DNA of 35,682 nt from Aurantimonas sp036252795 (GCA_036252795.1 DASYHY010000075.1:1-35682), one strand, 5' to 3'; counted from the stretch's first letter, positions 7,875-16,120 are shown. Numbers and translations are program-made. The notes: generated by a model from the letters alone, not told the origin.

Positions 7875-8267
7875 ATGCGCCTGGCCTTGCCGCTGATCCT
7901 GGTCCTGCAGCTGCTGGCGCTGCCGGCGCGCGCCGATGCGGAATACGATGCCTGCCTCAGCGACGGCGACGCCACCATGGCGGACATGGGCGAGTGTGGC
8001 GGCGACTGGGTCGAGCGCGAGGATGCGCGGCTCAACGAGGCATGGCAGGAACTGCTGGCGGAACTTCCGGAGGAGAGCGAGGCGATGCTGCGGGACGAGC
8101 AGCGGGCCTGGCTCGCCTATCGCGACGAGACCTGCCTGTTCTACCTCGACCCGATGGTCTACGGGCAGATCGGGCGGAACCTGTCCTACCCGTCATGCCG
8201 CGCCTTCATCATTGCCCAGCGCACCGCGGCGCTGAACGAGATCCTGGTCTCGGTGGCACCGCAATAG
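7875..8267 (+). CDS. LprI-like (DUF1311) periplasmic protein
   Basis: A 130-residue secreted protein: a signal peptide (LALPLILVLQLLALPARA) with an A-R-A cleavage site near residue 20, then a DUF1311/LprI domain. Family hallmarks are ARLNEAWQELLAEL, then LRDEQRAWLAYRDETC, and paired cysteines (DAC, GEC, ETC, PSC) probably forming two disulfides. The namesake LprI inhibits lysozyme; most members have no tested function, so inhibition of lysozyme should not be assumed. A good Shine-Dalgarno (AAGGGGAGA) precedes the ATG. It lies 54 bp after ETF-QO on the same strand and could be cotranscribed. A perfect 12-bp hairpin follows at 8441. Confidence 0.85.
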   Translation: MRLALPLILVLQLLALPARADAEYDACLSDGDATMADMGECGGDWVEREDARLNEAWQELLAELPEESEAMLRDEQRAWLAYRDETCLFYLDPMVYGQIGRNLSYPSCRAFIIAQRTAALNEILVSVAPQ

Positions 8268-8440
8268 AGCAAGGAGAGGCGCGTCCGGCTCCTGCGGCAT
8301 CGATGTTGCGCGGTGGAAACGGACAGTCTGCCGCCGACCCGGCGCGGACAAGGCTGCCGTTCCTCGGTGAGCCTGCCACGAAACAGGATCGGCGATTCTG
8401 CTGTCGAAACGTCTCGCGCGTCGTCACCACGCTCAACAGG

Positions 8441-8473
8441 GACCTCCGACCCCTGGCGGGTCGGAGGTCTTTG
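8441..8473. terminator. Hairpin terminator between convergent genes
   Basis: Perfect 12-bp stem: GACCTCCGACCC (8441-8452) with GGGTCGGAGGTC (8458-8469), 5-nt loop, then TTTGT on the plus strand. It sits between the LprI-like gene (plus) and the convergent SDR gene (minus, ending 8499). The T-tract is short, so it acts mainly on the plus strand, if as a terminator. Confidence 0.7.
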
Positions 8474-8498
8474 TCGTCGCCGCTCGTGGAGAAGCGGC

Positions 8499-9254
8499 TC
8501 AGGCTTCCCAGTCTGCTGCGGCCACGGCGTCGGCACCGGCCGGAAGCTTCATCGGGCAGTTCGGGTCAGTGGCGGCGCGCCATACGGCTTCTGCCACGTC
8601 CGACGAACGGGTGACGGGTCCGGAGTGCTGCCGCATTCGTGCAACGGCCGCGTTCGTGTAGTCCGCATAGGGCCCGGGGAACCCGCCAGCCTCCTCGATG
8701 CGGCCGAAAGCGTTCTTGCCGAAGCTGGTCTCGGGCGCGAGACCCGGCAGGACGATACGGACCGCAATGCCGAAGGGCTCGAGCTCGAGCGCGACGGACT
8801 CGGTGAAGGCGTTCACCGCCGCCTTGCTCGCCGTGTAGACCGACAGTAGCGGAAGCGGCTTCACCGTGACGGTCGAGGTCACGTTGACGATCGTGCCCGA
8901 CCGACGCTCGCGGAACTGCGGCAGGACCGCCTGCATGGTGCGCATGGTCCCGATCGTGTTGGTCTCGAAGATGTCCCGGGCGATGTCCATCGGCGTGCCT
9001 TCGAGTGCGTTGAGCCAGCCGATGCCTGCGTTGTTGACGAGGACATCGACAGGACCTGCCGCTTCGATCGCCTGCCGGACGCTCTCGTCGCTTCGAACGT
9101 CGAGGGGAAGGATACGCAGCTTCTCCGAAGCAGGCAGGACGCTCGCGTCGGGCGTGCGCATGGTCGCGACGACCTTCCAGCCCTGTGCGAGGAAGTGCCT
9201 GGCGATGTCGAGCCCGAATCCGGACGAGCAGCCGGTGATGAGGACGGTGTTCAT
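8499..9254 (-). CDS. Short-chain dehydrogenase/reductase (classical SDR)
   Basis: A 251-residue classical SDR. The NAD(P)-binding motif TGCSSGFG is at 7-14, NNAG at 74-77, and the catalytic set is Ser127, Tyr140 and Lys144 (VYTASKAAVNAF). An Arg follows the first strand region (TMRTPDAS), which favours NADPH, but this is only suggestive. Substrate is unknown. It is divergent from an AraC-family gene whose start is 98 bp away, a common pairing in which the regulator controls the dehydrogenase. The ATG has a strong GGAG Shine-Dalgarno, and that Shine-Dalgarno forms one arm of an inverted repeat (see 9257-9287). Confidence 0.93.
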   Translation of the reverse strand: MNTVLITGCSSGFGLDIARHFLAQGWKVVATMRTPDASVLPASEKLRILPLDVRSDESVRQAIEAAGPVDVLVNNAGIGWLNALEGTPMDIARDIFETNTIGTMRTMQAVLPQFRERRSGTIVNVTSTVTVKPLPLLSVYTASKAAVNAFTESVALELEPFGIAVRIVLPGLAPETSFGKNAFGRIEEAGGFPGPYADYTNAAVARMRQHSGPVTRSSDVAEAVWRAATDPNCPMKLPAGADAVAAADWEA

Positions 9255-9256
9255 AG

Positions 9257-9287
9257 TGTCTCCTTTGGTGCCTGTGCACGGGAGACA
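9257..9287 (-). promoter_or_regulatory. Inverted repeat overlapping the SDR Shine-Dalgarno
   Basis: TGTCTCC (9257-9263) and GGAGACA (9281-9287), 17-bp spacer. On the SDR transcript the ribosome-binding GGAG lies in the arm next to the ATG and would pair with the upstream UGUCUCC. This could be a translation-controlling hairpin, or a DNA operator for the divergent AraC-type regulator. Confidence 0.4.
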
Positions 9288-9352
9288 TGTGGACGCTGTC
9301 CGCCAGACTGCCTATCATCGGGCGTCCCGTTGGAATTCGCGAGCGTCCTGAA

Positions 9353-10258
9353 ATGATCGATCCGTTTGCGGAGGTGGTGGCGCTGCTCCAGCCGAGCCTG
9401 CCGTTCTCGAAGCAGGCGAGCGGCGCGGGGTCGTGGCGCATCGACGTCTCGGTCACCGCGGACCCCTTGTTCTGCGTGATCCTGGAGGGAGCCGTGCATC
9501 TGTCCCTGGAGGGGCGGCCGCCGATCGAGCTGAAGGAGAACGACTTCGTGCTCGTGCCGGCGGCCCGCGACTTCACGATGTCCAGCCTCGATGGCGGCCC
9601 ACCCAGGGGGCAGTCTGTTCACACGATGCTGAACGACGAGATGAGGCACGGGGATCGCGAAGGGCCGACGAACGTGCGCATGCTGGCCGGCCGCCTTGCC
9701 TTCGGCTCGCCGGATGCCGGACTGCTCCTGTCCCTCCTTCCGGAGATCATCCACGTCCAGGGGCTCAAGCGGATCGCCACACTGGTCCAGCTCGTCAGGA
9801 ACGAGGCGCAGGACGAGAGACCGGCGCGGGACATGGTTCTCGGCCGTCTGCTCGATGTGCTGCTCATCGAGGCGCTGCGGGCGGCGTCGCACGACGCAGC
9901 GCCTCCGGGATTGCTCCGTGGACTGGCCGACGCCCGGCTGGCGAGCGCCATAAGATGCATTCATGCGGACCCGCGACGTCGCTGGACGGTGATGCAATTG
10001 GCCCGGGAGGCATCCCTCTCGCGCTCGGTCTTCTTCGACAGGTTCCGCAAGGGGGTCGGCGTGCCGCCGATGGAGTACCTGCTGTCCTGGAGGATGGCCC
10101 TCGCTAGGGACATGCTGCGAAACGGGGACGGCGGCGTGAAGGCGGTCGCAGAGACCGTCGGCTATGGTTCCGCCAGTGCCTTCAGTGTCGCGTTCACCCG
10201 GTTCGCGGGCGTCCCGCCGATGCAGTTCGCGCGCCGAGCCGAAGTCGAGGCAGGTTAG
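9353..10258 (+). CDS. AraC-family transcriptional regulator with cupin sensor
   Basis: About 301 residues from ATG at 9353; a longer in-frame start adds 22 residues that overlap the intergenic control region. The N-terminal 170 residues are a cupin sensor of the AraC cupin type (FCVILEGAVHLSLEG, ENDFVLVPAARDFTM), often binding aldehydes or other reactive small molecules. The C-terminal 100 residues hold two helix-turn-helices: WTVMQLAREASLSRSVFFDR and KAVAETVGYGSASAFSVAFT, ending with the typical G-V-P-P-x-Q-F-R-like segment (GVPPMQFARRA). It is divergent from the SDR gene and is probably its activator. Confidence 0.92.
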   Translation: MIDPFAEVVALLQPSLPFSKQASGAGSWRIDVSVTADPLFCVILEGAVHLSLEGRPPIELKENDFVLVPAARDFTMSSLDGGPPRGQSVHTMLNDEMRHGDREGPTNVRMLAGRLAFGSPDAGLLLSLLPEIIHVQGLKRIATLVQLVRNEAQDERPARDMVLGRLLDVLLIEALRAASHDAAPPGLLRGLADARLASAIRCIHADPRRRWTVMQLAREASLSRSVFFDRFRKGVGVPPMEYLLSWRMALARDMLRNGDGGVKAVAETVGYGSASAFSVAFTRFAGVPPMQFARRAEVEAG

Positions 10259-10313
10259 GCTGCGACTACCATGGCCGCTCCTGGGCGCGGTCGGATGGCG
10301 AAACCGTATGGCC

Positions 10314-10765
10314 TCAGAGCGTGATCGCCGTCTCCTCCTTCGCGACGCCGATCGCCATCATCGTGACGAACCGTGCGACTTCGGTCTCGTTGCGGAAGTG
10401 CCTGTCGCACAGCGCGTCGAATTTCCCATGTCGCGCAGGCGCAGCATGAGCGCGACATCGGTCTCGCCCGTGACGGCATAGGCATGCAACACGGCGTCTT
10501 CGGCGGTCGCTTGAGCCGGCAAGCGGCGCAGAGGCTGCCCGCCGTGAAGCTTCAGCTCCACCATTACCAGTGCCTTCAGGACGCGCCCGGTCCCGGCGGG
10601 ATCCAGGATCGCGACGATGCGCTCGATGATGCCGCTCCCTTGCAGCTGCCGGACCCTGCGCAGGCAACGGGAGGCGGACAGCCCTACCTTCTCGGCCATG
10701 GCCACTTCGGGCATCGGTGCCTCGTGTTGCAGGAGATTCAGGAACTTCCTGTCGCTCCGGTCCAT
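10314..10765 (-). pseudogene. Lrp/AsnC-family regulator, frameshifted
   Basis: Start ATG at 10765 (MDRSDRKFLNLLQ) with GGGAGG upstream. The N-terminal helix-turn-helix (PEVAMAEKVGLSASRCLRRV, then QGSGIIERIVAILDP) and the start of the RAM ligand-binding domain (AYAVTGETDVALMLRLRDMG) are in one frame. The expected C-terminal strand and helix (KFDALCDRHF, then VARFVTMMAIGVAKEETAI) are in another frame, ending at 10314. The joined span is 452 bp, one base short of a whole number of codons, so a single-base loss near 10419-10430, by a TTTCCC run, explains it. Either the gene is broken late in the effector domain or the base is a sequencing error. It is divergent from the Gate-domain gene, its likely target. 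Confidence 0.85.
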
Positions 10766-10798
10766 GCGCGCTCGCCTCCCACGGAGCAAGGGCGCACT

Positions 10799-10822
10799 AA
10801 AATTGCGGACAAGCACAATTTT
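10799..10822. promoter_or_regulatory. Candidate Lrp/AsnC-type operator
   Basis: AAAATTG (10799-10805) and CAATTTT (10816-10822), 10-bp spacer: a 24-bp dyad, AT-rich at its ends, between the divergent Lrp-like and Gate-domain genes. The overall TTGC...GCA symmetry is typical of AsnC/Lrp targets. Binding is inferred from position and symmetry. Confidence 0.55.
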
Positions 10823-10881
10823 TGACCGCACCCGGCGGGCGGCATGGGGTAGCAGATCGGGCAAGATCTCCGGAGCCTCTG

Positions 10882-11859
10882 ATGCCTCTCCTCACCTCCG
10901 CCATCCGCAGCACGCGGCAAACCCTTGAAGTCTTCTGGGTGCTCGCCCGGATCATGGTCCCGATCACGATCATTACGGAGCTACTGTCGCGGATGGGCGC
11001 GATCGAACTGGTGGCCCCGGCCTTCGCGCCGGTGATGGGGCTGGTCGGGCTCCCGCCCGAGCTGGGGCTCGCCTGGTTGAGCGGGATGCTGGTCGGCATG
11101 TGGACCGCTATCCCGCTGCTCTTCGTCCTCGTTCCGGTCTCGTCGCTGAGCGTGGCAGACGTTACCATCTTCTCGGCGCTGCTCCTGTTCGCCCATGCTC
11201 TGCCGATCGAGCAGAAGATCATCCAGAAGGCGGGGCCGGGGATGATCGTGACGACGCTTCTGCGCGTCGGGGGCGGCGTGCTCTACGCCTACCTGCTGCA
11301 CGCGCTGTTCAGCGTCACGGGCTGGCTTTCGTCGCCGGTGGATCCGACCTGGATACCCATCGGCGCGACGCCGGACTGGACCGAGTTCTTCGTCGGCCTC
11401 CTGGAGACGATGATCGCCATGTTCGTGATCCTGCTGGTGCTGTCCTGGGGGCTCGATGTCCTGAAGGCCACGGGGCTCCTCGCGCTCCTGATGAAGGGGC
11501 TCGCGCCCTTGCTGCGGCTCGCGGGAATCCGGGGAGAGGCCGGTCACCTCACGGCCGTCGGCCTGTTCCTGGGCATTTCCTATGGCGGCGGCCTGTTGAT
11601 CCGGGAGGCACGATCGGGGGCCGTCTCGCCGCGCCAGGTCTTCCTGTCCTGCGTCTTCATGGGTTTTGCCCACAGCGTGATCGAGGACACGCTGATCGTC
11701 ATGGCGCTGGGCGCGGATGTCTGGGGCGTGCTCGTGGGACGGGTGGTCTTCGCCGTGGCGGCGACCGCTGCGGTCGCGGGCGTTCTCCGGGTGCTCTCCG
11801 ACGAGACCTTCTTCGCGTGGGCGTTCCGCACGGAAGTTCCGCAGACGCAGGGCTCGTGA
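10882..11859 (+). CDS. Gate-domain (nucleoside-recognition) membrane protein
   Basis: A 325-residue integral membrane protein from ATG at 10882, preceded by CCGGAG. It has about eight to ten hydrophobic segments in two related halves; each half holds a Gate-type (nucleoside-recognition, SpmA/SpmB/YjiH-like) segment: WVLARIMVPITIITELL at the start of the first, and the second with LLVLSWGLDVLKATGLLAL. Short glycine-rich stretches (FLGISYGGGLLI) are typical of this group. These proteins are thought to be transporters, but the substrate is not established; the Pfam name does not prove nucleoside transport. The gene is divergent from an Lrp-family gene with a dyad between them, which suggests an amino-acid-like or related inducer. 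It is convergent with the EEP gene. Confidence 0.8.
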   Translation: MPLLTSAIRSTRQTLEVFWVLARIMVPITIITELLSRMGAIELVAPAFAPVMGLVGLPPELGLAWLSGMLVGMWTAIPLLFVLVPVSSLSVADVTIFSALLLFAHALPIEQKIIQKAGPGMIVTTLLRVGGGVLYAYLLHALFSVTGWLSSPVDPTWIPIGATPDWTEFFVGLLETMIAMFVILLVLSWGLDVLKATGLLALLMKGLAPLLRLAGIRGEAGHLTAVGLFLGISYGGGLLIREARSGAVSPRQVFLSCVFMGFAHSVIEDTLIVMALGADVWGVLVGRVVFAVAATAAVAGVLRVLSDETFFAWAFRTEVPQTQGS

Positions 11860-11929
11860 TGCGGCGCCTCGGAGGGCGGCCGAGCCTCTCAAGGGTGCAT
11901 CGAACGGGCGATGCCGACCGCCCGGCGCA

Positions 11930-12946
11930 TCACCGGACAGGTACGGGATACCCTCCGGCCGTCGCCGCCGCCGGCTCGATCCGCGGGGCAGGGGGCACGG
12001 CGAAGGTGACGATTACCGGCAGATGGTCCGAGCCGGTCGCCGCGGGGCGTTCGACGTCGATGATCTCGATGTCGGTGCTGGCGAGGATGTTGTCGATCGG
12101 CAGCCCGGCATAGGGCGCCAGCCAGGCGGTCAGGGGCAGCGGCAGCCAGGTCGGGCCGACATGCGGCACGATCCGCGTGCCCGACAGCAGGGCGTAGCGC
12201 TCGAGAAATGCGCTCCACGGCGCGGCGTTGAAGTCGCCCGCGATCAGCGTCGGCGCGGCGAGCGCCGCCAGCCGGTCCTCCAGGCGCGCCAGTTGCTGCC
12301 ACTGGCGCCCCGGCCACGGCCAGCGCAGATGCTGGACGGCGATCGTCACGCGGCTGCCGTTGAAGTTCACGGCCCGGCTGAGGAAGCCGTCGTCCGCGTC
12401 GCATGTGCCCGCATCGTCCGCCGCGAAGCTGCGCCGCGACAGCAGCGTCAGCTTGCCGAACGTGTCCGGCTCGCCGCAGTCGTAGCGATAGGGGTAGCGG
12501 TCTGCCAGCGCATCCAGCAGCGGGCGCCAGGCTTCCCCCGCCTCCTCGAGCGCGACGACGTCCGGCTGCAGGCGGCCGATGAGATGGATCGCCGCCGCCC
12601 GGTCCTCCACGTTCCAGCGCAGGTTCATCTGCAGCAGCGTGTAGGCGGCTCCCTGGTGCGCGGCCTGCGGCGCTGGCGCCGGCAGCACGTGCGGGAGAGC
12701 GCTGACGAGGCCGAACCCGCCCAGGAGGGTCGCGGCCAAGCCGGTGAGAACGCGCCGTCGCGTCATCAAGAGCACGCCGCTCATGAGGAGCAGCACGCCC
12801 AGATGGGCGCGGAAATGCGCCAGCGTATCGAAGAACGGCACCGCTTCCCCGAAGAAGCCGGCGATCAGCGCCAGCCCCACGAGCAGGCTGACGGCAAGCA
12901 GGATCGTGCGCGCGATATGGCCTCGCGCTGCGGGGCGGCCGATCAT
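11930..12946 (-). CDS. Membrane-anchored endonuclease/exonuclease/phosphatase (EEP) family protein
   Basis: A 338-residue protein. Three hydrophobic helices fill about residues 12-85 (ILLAVSLLVGLALIAGFFG, then AHLGVLLLMSGVLLM, then LTGLAATLLGGFGLV). The catalytic EEP domain follows and faces the periplasm if the usual topology holds. Active-site motifs in order are QMNLRWN, VALEEAG (metal-binding Glu), AVQHLRWP, GDFNAAPWS and GSDHLPVI. Substrates in the family range from DNA to phospholipids and phosphoinositides; nothing here decides. It starts 9 bp after AMP nucleosidase ends, so the two are probably one transcript, though a shared pathway is not obvious. Confidence 0.88.
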   Translation of the reverse strand: MIGRPAARGHIARTILLAVSLLVGLALIAGFFGEAVPFFDTLAHFRAHLGVLLLMSGVLLMTRRRVLTGLAATLLGGFGLVSALPHVLPAPAPQAAHQGAAYTLLQMNLRWNVEDRAAAIHLIGRLQPDVVALEEAGEAWRPLLDALADRYPYRYDCGEPDTFGKLTLLSRRSFAADDAGTCDADDGFLSRAVNFNGSRVTIAVQHLRWPWPGRQWQQLARLEDRLAALAAPTLIAGDFNAAPWSAFLERYALLSGTRIVPHVGPTWLPLPLTAWLAPYAGLPIDNILASTDIEIIDVERPAATGSDHLPVIVTFAVPPAPRIEPAAATAGGYPVPVR

Positions 12947-12955
12947 CGTCGCGCC

Positions 12956-14458
12956 CTACTGGAACGCGGTTTCGAAGAACGAGCGCAGCTTGCGCGAATG
13001 GACCCGCTCGCTCGGCATCTCCGACATCAGCTCCAGCGCGCGCATGCCGATGCGCAGGTGTTGCGAGACCTGCCGCTTGTAGAAGGCCGTCGCCATGCCG
13101 GGCAGTTTCAGCTCGCCGTGCAGCGGCTTGTCGGAGACGCAGAGGAGCGTCCCGTAGGGCACGCGGAAACGGAAGCCGTTGGCGGCGATCGTCGCCGATT
13201 CCATGTCGAGCGCGATCGCCCGCGACTGCGACAGCCGCTCCACCGGCTCCTTCTGGTCGCGCAGTTCCCAGTTGCGGTTGTCGATCGTCGCCACCGTCCC
13301 GGTGCGCATGATCTTCTTCAGCTCGTAGCCGGAGAGGCCGGTCACCTCCTCGACCGCCTTTTCCAGCGCCACCTGAACCTCGGCCAGCGCCGGGATCGGC
13401 ACCCAGAGCGGCAGGTCGGCGTCAAGCACGTGGTCCTCGCGGACATAGGCGTGGGCCAGCACGTAGTCGCCGAGTTCCTGCGAGTTCCGCAGCCCCGCGC
13501 AATGGCCGAGCATGATCCAGGCGTGCGGGCGCAGAACCGCGATATGGTCGGTGATCGTCTTGGCGTTGGAGGGCCCGACGCCGATATTGACCATGGTGAT
13601 GCCGTGCCCGTCCTCGCGCTTGAGGTGATAGGCGGGCATCTGCGGCAGCCGTAGCGGCGAAAGCCCTTCGGGCGGCTCCTGCGCCCCGGCCGGCGTCTCC
13701 AGGTTGCCGGGCTCGACGAAGCCGGAATAGCCCATCCCGCCCCGCGCCATCATTTCGCGGGCCAGCATGCAGAATTCGTCGACATAGAACTGGTAGTTGG
13801 TGAACAGTACGTAGTTCTGGAAATGCGCCGGCTGCGTCGCCGTGTAGTGCGACAGGCGATGCAGCGAGTAGTCGACCCGCTGCGCCGTGAACGGCGCGAG
13901 CGACATCGGCTCGCCGGGCCGCGGCTCGAAATTGCCGTTGACGATCCGGTCGTCGGTGGCCTCCAGATCCGGCACGTCGAAGACATCGCGCAGCGGCCGG
14001 TCGAGCCGCTCCGCCAGCGATCCGTCGAAATAGGAGCCTTCCGGGAAGGCGAAGTGCAGCGGGATCGGCGTCGTGGAATCGCCGATCGTCACCGACTGGC
14101 CGTGATTGCGGATCAGGAGGGCGATCTGCTCGGTGAGATAGCGCTCGAAGAGGTCCGGCCGGGTGACCGTCGCAGTATAGCGGCCGGGCCGCGGCAGATG
14201 GCCGAAGGCGAGGCGGGAGTCGACGCGGGCATGGGTCGCCGTCGCGATCTCGACTTCCGGATAGTAGGCCCTGAACCGGTTGCCCGCCGAGCCCGCTTCC
14301 AGGACCGCGTTGAACGAGTCCGACAGGAACGCCACGGAGCGGGCATAGAGGCGCTTGAGCTCTGCGACCGCCTCGGCCGCGTCGTCATAGTGCTTGCGCG
14401 GCGCGGCTTGCGGGGATTCGTAACTGGGATCGCCGAGGGAATGGGATAGCGTGCTCAT
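12956..14458 (-). CDS. amn: AMP nucleosidase
   Basis: A 500-residue AMP nucleosidase (EC 3.2.2.4), which splits AMP into adenine and ribose 5-phosphate and so tunes the adenylate pool. The N-terminal AMP-binding domain covers about residues 20-190. The C-terminal half is a nucleoside phosphorylase-like fold with NIGVGPSNAKTITDHIA, then IMLGHCAGLRNSQELGDYV, then ALDMESATIAANGF and CVSDKPLHGELKLPG; the Asp in SDKPLHGE is the expected general acid. Length matches the enterobacterial enzyme. The ATG at 14458 is preceded by GGGGCC and is the natural start. The EEP gene follows by 9 bp. Confidence 0.96.
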   Translation of the reverse strand: MSTLSHSLGDPSYESPQAAPRKHYDDAAEAVAELKRLYARSVAFLSDSFNAVLEAGSAGNRFRAYYPEVEIATATHARVDSRLAFGHLPRPGRYTATVTRPDLFERYLTEQIALLIRNHGQSVTIGDSTTPIPLHFAFPEGSYFDGSLAERLDRPLRDVFDVPDLEATDDRIVNGNFEPRPGEPMSLAPFTAQRVDYSLHRLSHYTATQPAHFQNYVLFTNYQFYVDEFCMLAREMMARGGMGYSGFVEPGNLETPAGAQEPPEGLSPLRLPQMPAYHLKREDGHGITMVNIGVGPSNAKTITDHIAVLRPHAWIMLGHCAGLRNSQELGDYVLAHAYVREDHVLDADLPLWVPIPALAEVQVALEKAVEEVTGLSGYELKKIMRTGTVATIDNRNWELRDQKEPVERLSQSRAIALDMESATIAANGFRFRVPYGTLLCVSDKPLHGELKLPGMATAFYKRQVSQHLRIGMRALELMSEMPSERVHSRKLRSFFETAFQ

Positions 14459-14504
14459 GGCCCCTGTTTAGCCGCGGGCCATGGCGCGGAGAAGACGATT
14501 ATCG

Positions 14505-14702
14505 TCAGAAATGCTCGCGCGACGGCGTCGGCGGGACCTCGCGCTCGATCGGGCAGACGATGCCGGTGCTGTACTTGCAGTCGGCGCCGGCGATCGACGC
14601 GAACGCGCTTCCCGGACGAAGCGTCGCGTTCTGGGCGAGCGCACTGAGGGCAATCCCGAAGAGGGCGATCAGCACGGTCGTGACGGTTAGTCGAGTCACC
14701 AT
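14505..14702 (-). CDS. Small secreted peptide, unknown function
   Basis: Sixty-five residues from ATG at 14702, with AGGAG 8 bases upstream; a GTG three codons earlier is also possible. The first 24 residues form a clear signal peptide (VTRLTVTTVLIALFGIALSALA, cleaved near A-L-A-Q). The mature part, about 40 residues, has two Cys (ADCKYSTGIVCPIERE) and could hold one disulfide. I do not recognise the family. It sits between amn, 46 bp downstream on the same strand, and the divergent GST gene. The good Shine-Dalgarno and signal peptide support a real gene. Confidence 0.6.
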   Translation of the reverse strand: MVTRLTVTTVLIALFGIALSALAQNATLRPGSAFASIAGADCKYSTGIVCPIEREVPPTPSREHF

Positions 14703-14907
14703 GGGCCACACTCCTAGAACAATTTCGCCACAAATGCACGCGCTGGCTGAACTCGGCCTGAACGGCCGCCCCGCGACGCCTTGTTGAACGCTGCGTCGGC
14801 CGGTTCGGCCCTTGCCGGCTCGCGCCCCGCGCTACCTCGTAACCCATGTCGATCGATTGCATGTGACGGCACGACGACGGCCGCACGATCATGGCGAAGG
14901 AACAGCG

Positions 14908-15618
14908 ATGCACGCCCAGAACGAACCCATCGAGCTTTTCTACTGGCCGACGCCGAACGGCTGGAAGATCTCCATCATGCTGGAGGAACTCGGCGTCCCC
15001 TACGAGGTGCGCTACGTCAATATCGGCGCCGGCGACCAGTTCAAGCCCGATTTCCTCGCGATCGCGCCGAACAACCGGATGCCGGCGATCATCGATCCGG
15101 AGGGGCCGGGCGGGCCGATCTCGGTGTTCGAATCCGGCGCGATCCTGCAATATCTCGGCCGCAAGTTCGGCCAGTTCTATCCGAGCGACGAGCGGGCGCG
15201 CGTTGCGGTCGAGGAGTGGCTGTTCTGGCAGGTCGGCGGGCTCGGGCCGATGGCGGGCCAGGCGCACCACTTCCGCAACTACGCGCCCGAGAAGATCGCC
15301 TACGGCATCGACCGCTACACCAACGAGGTGAACCGCCTCTACGGCGTGATGAACAAGCGGCTCCAGGAGAACCGCTATCTCGGCGGTGCTGACTACTCGA
15401 TCGCCGACATGGCCTCGCTGGGCTGGGTCAAGCCCTACAAGGACCAGGGCCAGGATCTGGAGGAGTTCCCGAATCTGAAGCGCTGGTTCGAGGAACTGAT
15501 GGCGCGGCCCGCCGTCGCCAGGGGCCTCGAAGTCGGCAAGGCCGAGCGCGAGAAGCTCAACCTCGCCGCCAACAAGGACGCGCAGGCGATGCTGTTCGGC
15601 CAGCGCGCCCGCAGCTGA
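14908..15618 (+). CDS. Glutathione S-transferase, YfcG/YghU-like (Nu class)
   Basis: A 236-residue GST. The N-terminal thioredoxin-like domain starts PIELFYWPTPNGWKISIML; the glutathione-binding region is NNRMPAIIDPEG with the FESGAILQYLGRKFG motif, where Glu-Ser binds the gamma-glutamyl part. The helical domain carries WQVGGLGPMAGQAHHF, a hallmark of the YfcG/YghU group, which binds two glutathione molecules or GSSG and works as a disulfide-bond reductase more than as a transferase. The Thr in the active-site loop (PTPNGWK) fits this class. The start at 14908 has AAGGAA upstream; the longer frame adds non-family residues. Confidence 0.93.
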   Translation: MHAQNEPIELFYWPTPNGWKISIMLEELGVPYEVRYVNIGAGDQFKPDFLAIAPNNRMPAIIDPEGPGGPISVFESGAILQYLGRKFGQFYPSDERARVAVEEWLFWQVGGLGPMAGQAHHFRNYAPEKIAYGIDRYTNEVNRLYGVMNKRLQENRYLGGADYSIADMASLGWVKPYKDQGQDLEEFPNLKRWFEELMARPAVARGLEVGKAEREKLNLAANKDAQAMLFGQRARS

Positions 15619-15680
15619 GGACCCGGGGTGCCCGGGCCGGTTCTCCCCCGGGTGCCTTCAGGCCGGACGGGCGCCTGGCG

Positions 15681-16019
15681 TCAGGTGCGCGTCCAGACCT
15701 GCGTGCGGCAGAAGACGGCGAGCGCGCAGCCTGTCAGGCTGAGCTGGTTCCCATCGATGACGGCCGAGCCGGTATAGGTGCGGTCGTCGCGGGGATCGGT
15801 CACCGTCCCCTCGTAGTCGCCGCCAGCGCCGTTCATCTGGCCCACCGACTTGCCGGCGTGACGGCCCGAGATCACTTCGGCGCAGAAGGCATCGCCGCAG
15901 GAGGTAACCTCCACGATGCCGCCGCCCGGCGCTCGCCATTTGCCGAGGATGGGCTCCTCCGCAACAGAAGCCGTCGAGAAACCGAGCAATGCCACGGCGG
16001 CGAGCGCGAGCCTTTTCAT
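15681..16019 (-). CDS. DUF2147-family periplasmic protein, copy 1
   Basis: A 112-residue secreted protein: signal peptide LALAAVALLGFSTASVA cleaved before EEPILGKW. The DUF2147 signatures are GKWRAPGGG, a Cys pair in SCGDAFCAEV, the TDPRDDRTYTGSA turn, and the end GCALAVFCRTQVWTR. The four Cys suggest two disulfides in a small beta barrel. The function of the family is unknown. It is the last of three tandem paralogues on this strand; the gap to the next is 101 bp. No sharp terminator follows. Confidence 0.88.
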   Translation of the reverse strand: MKRLALAAVALLGFSTASVAEEPILGKWRAPGGGIVEVTSCGDAFCAEVISGRHAGKSVGQMNGAGGDYEGTVTDPRDDRTYTGSAVIDGNQLSLTGCALAVFCRTQVWTRT

Positions 16020-16120
16020 GGTCGTCGTCCTGTTCGCTGATTAGGTGTCGGGACGACAATGCCCGATGGGCCCGGCGGTTGCCCCCGCCCGGTTCACGGA
16101 GACGAGAAGCCGTCAGCGGG

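Noticed and set aside
11717..13654. Plus-strand open frame of 645 codons opposite the EEP and amn genes
   Set aside because: Begins inside the Gate-domain gene in another frame and mirrors two well-supported genes.
15621..15653. ACCCGGGG/CCCCGGGT hairpin after the GST gene
   Set aside because: Good stem but no T-tract, 17-nt inner part; not called a terminator.
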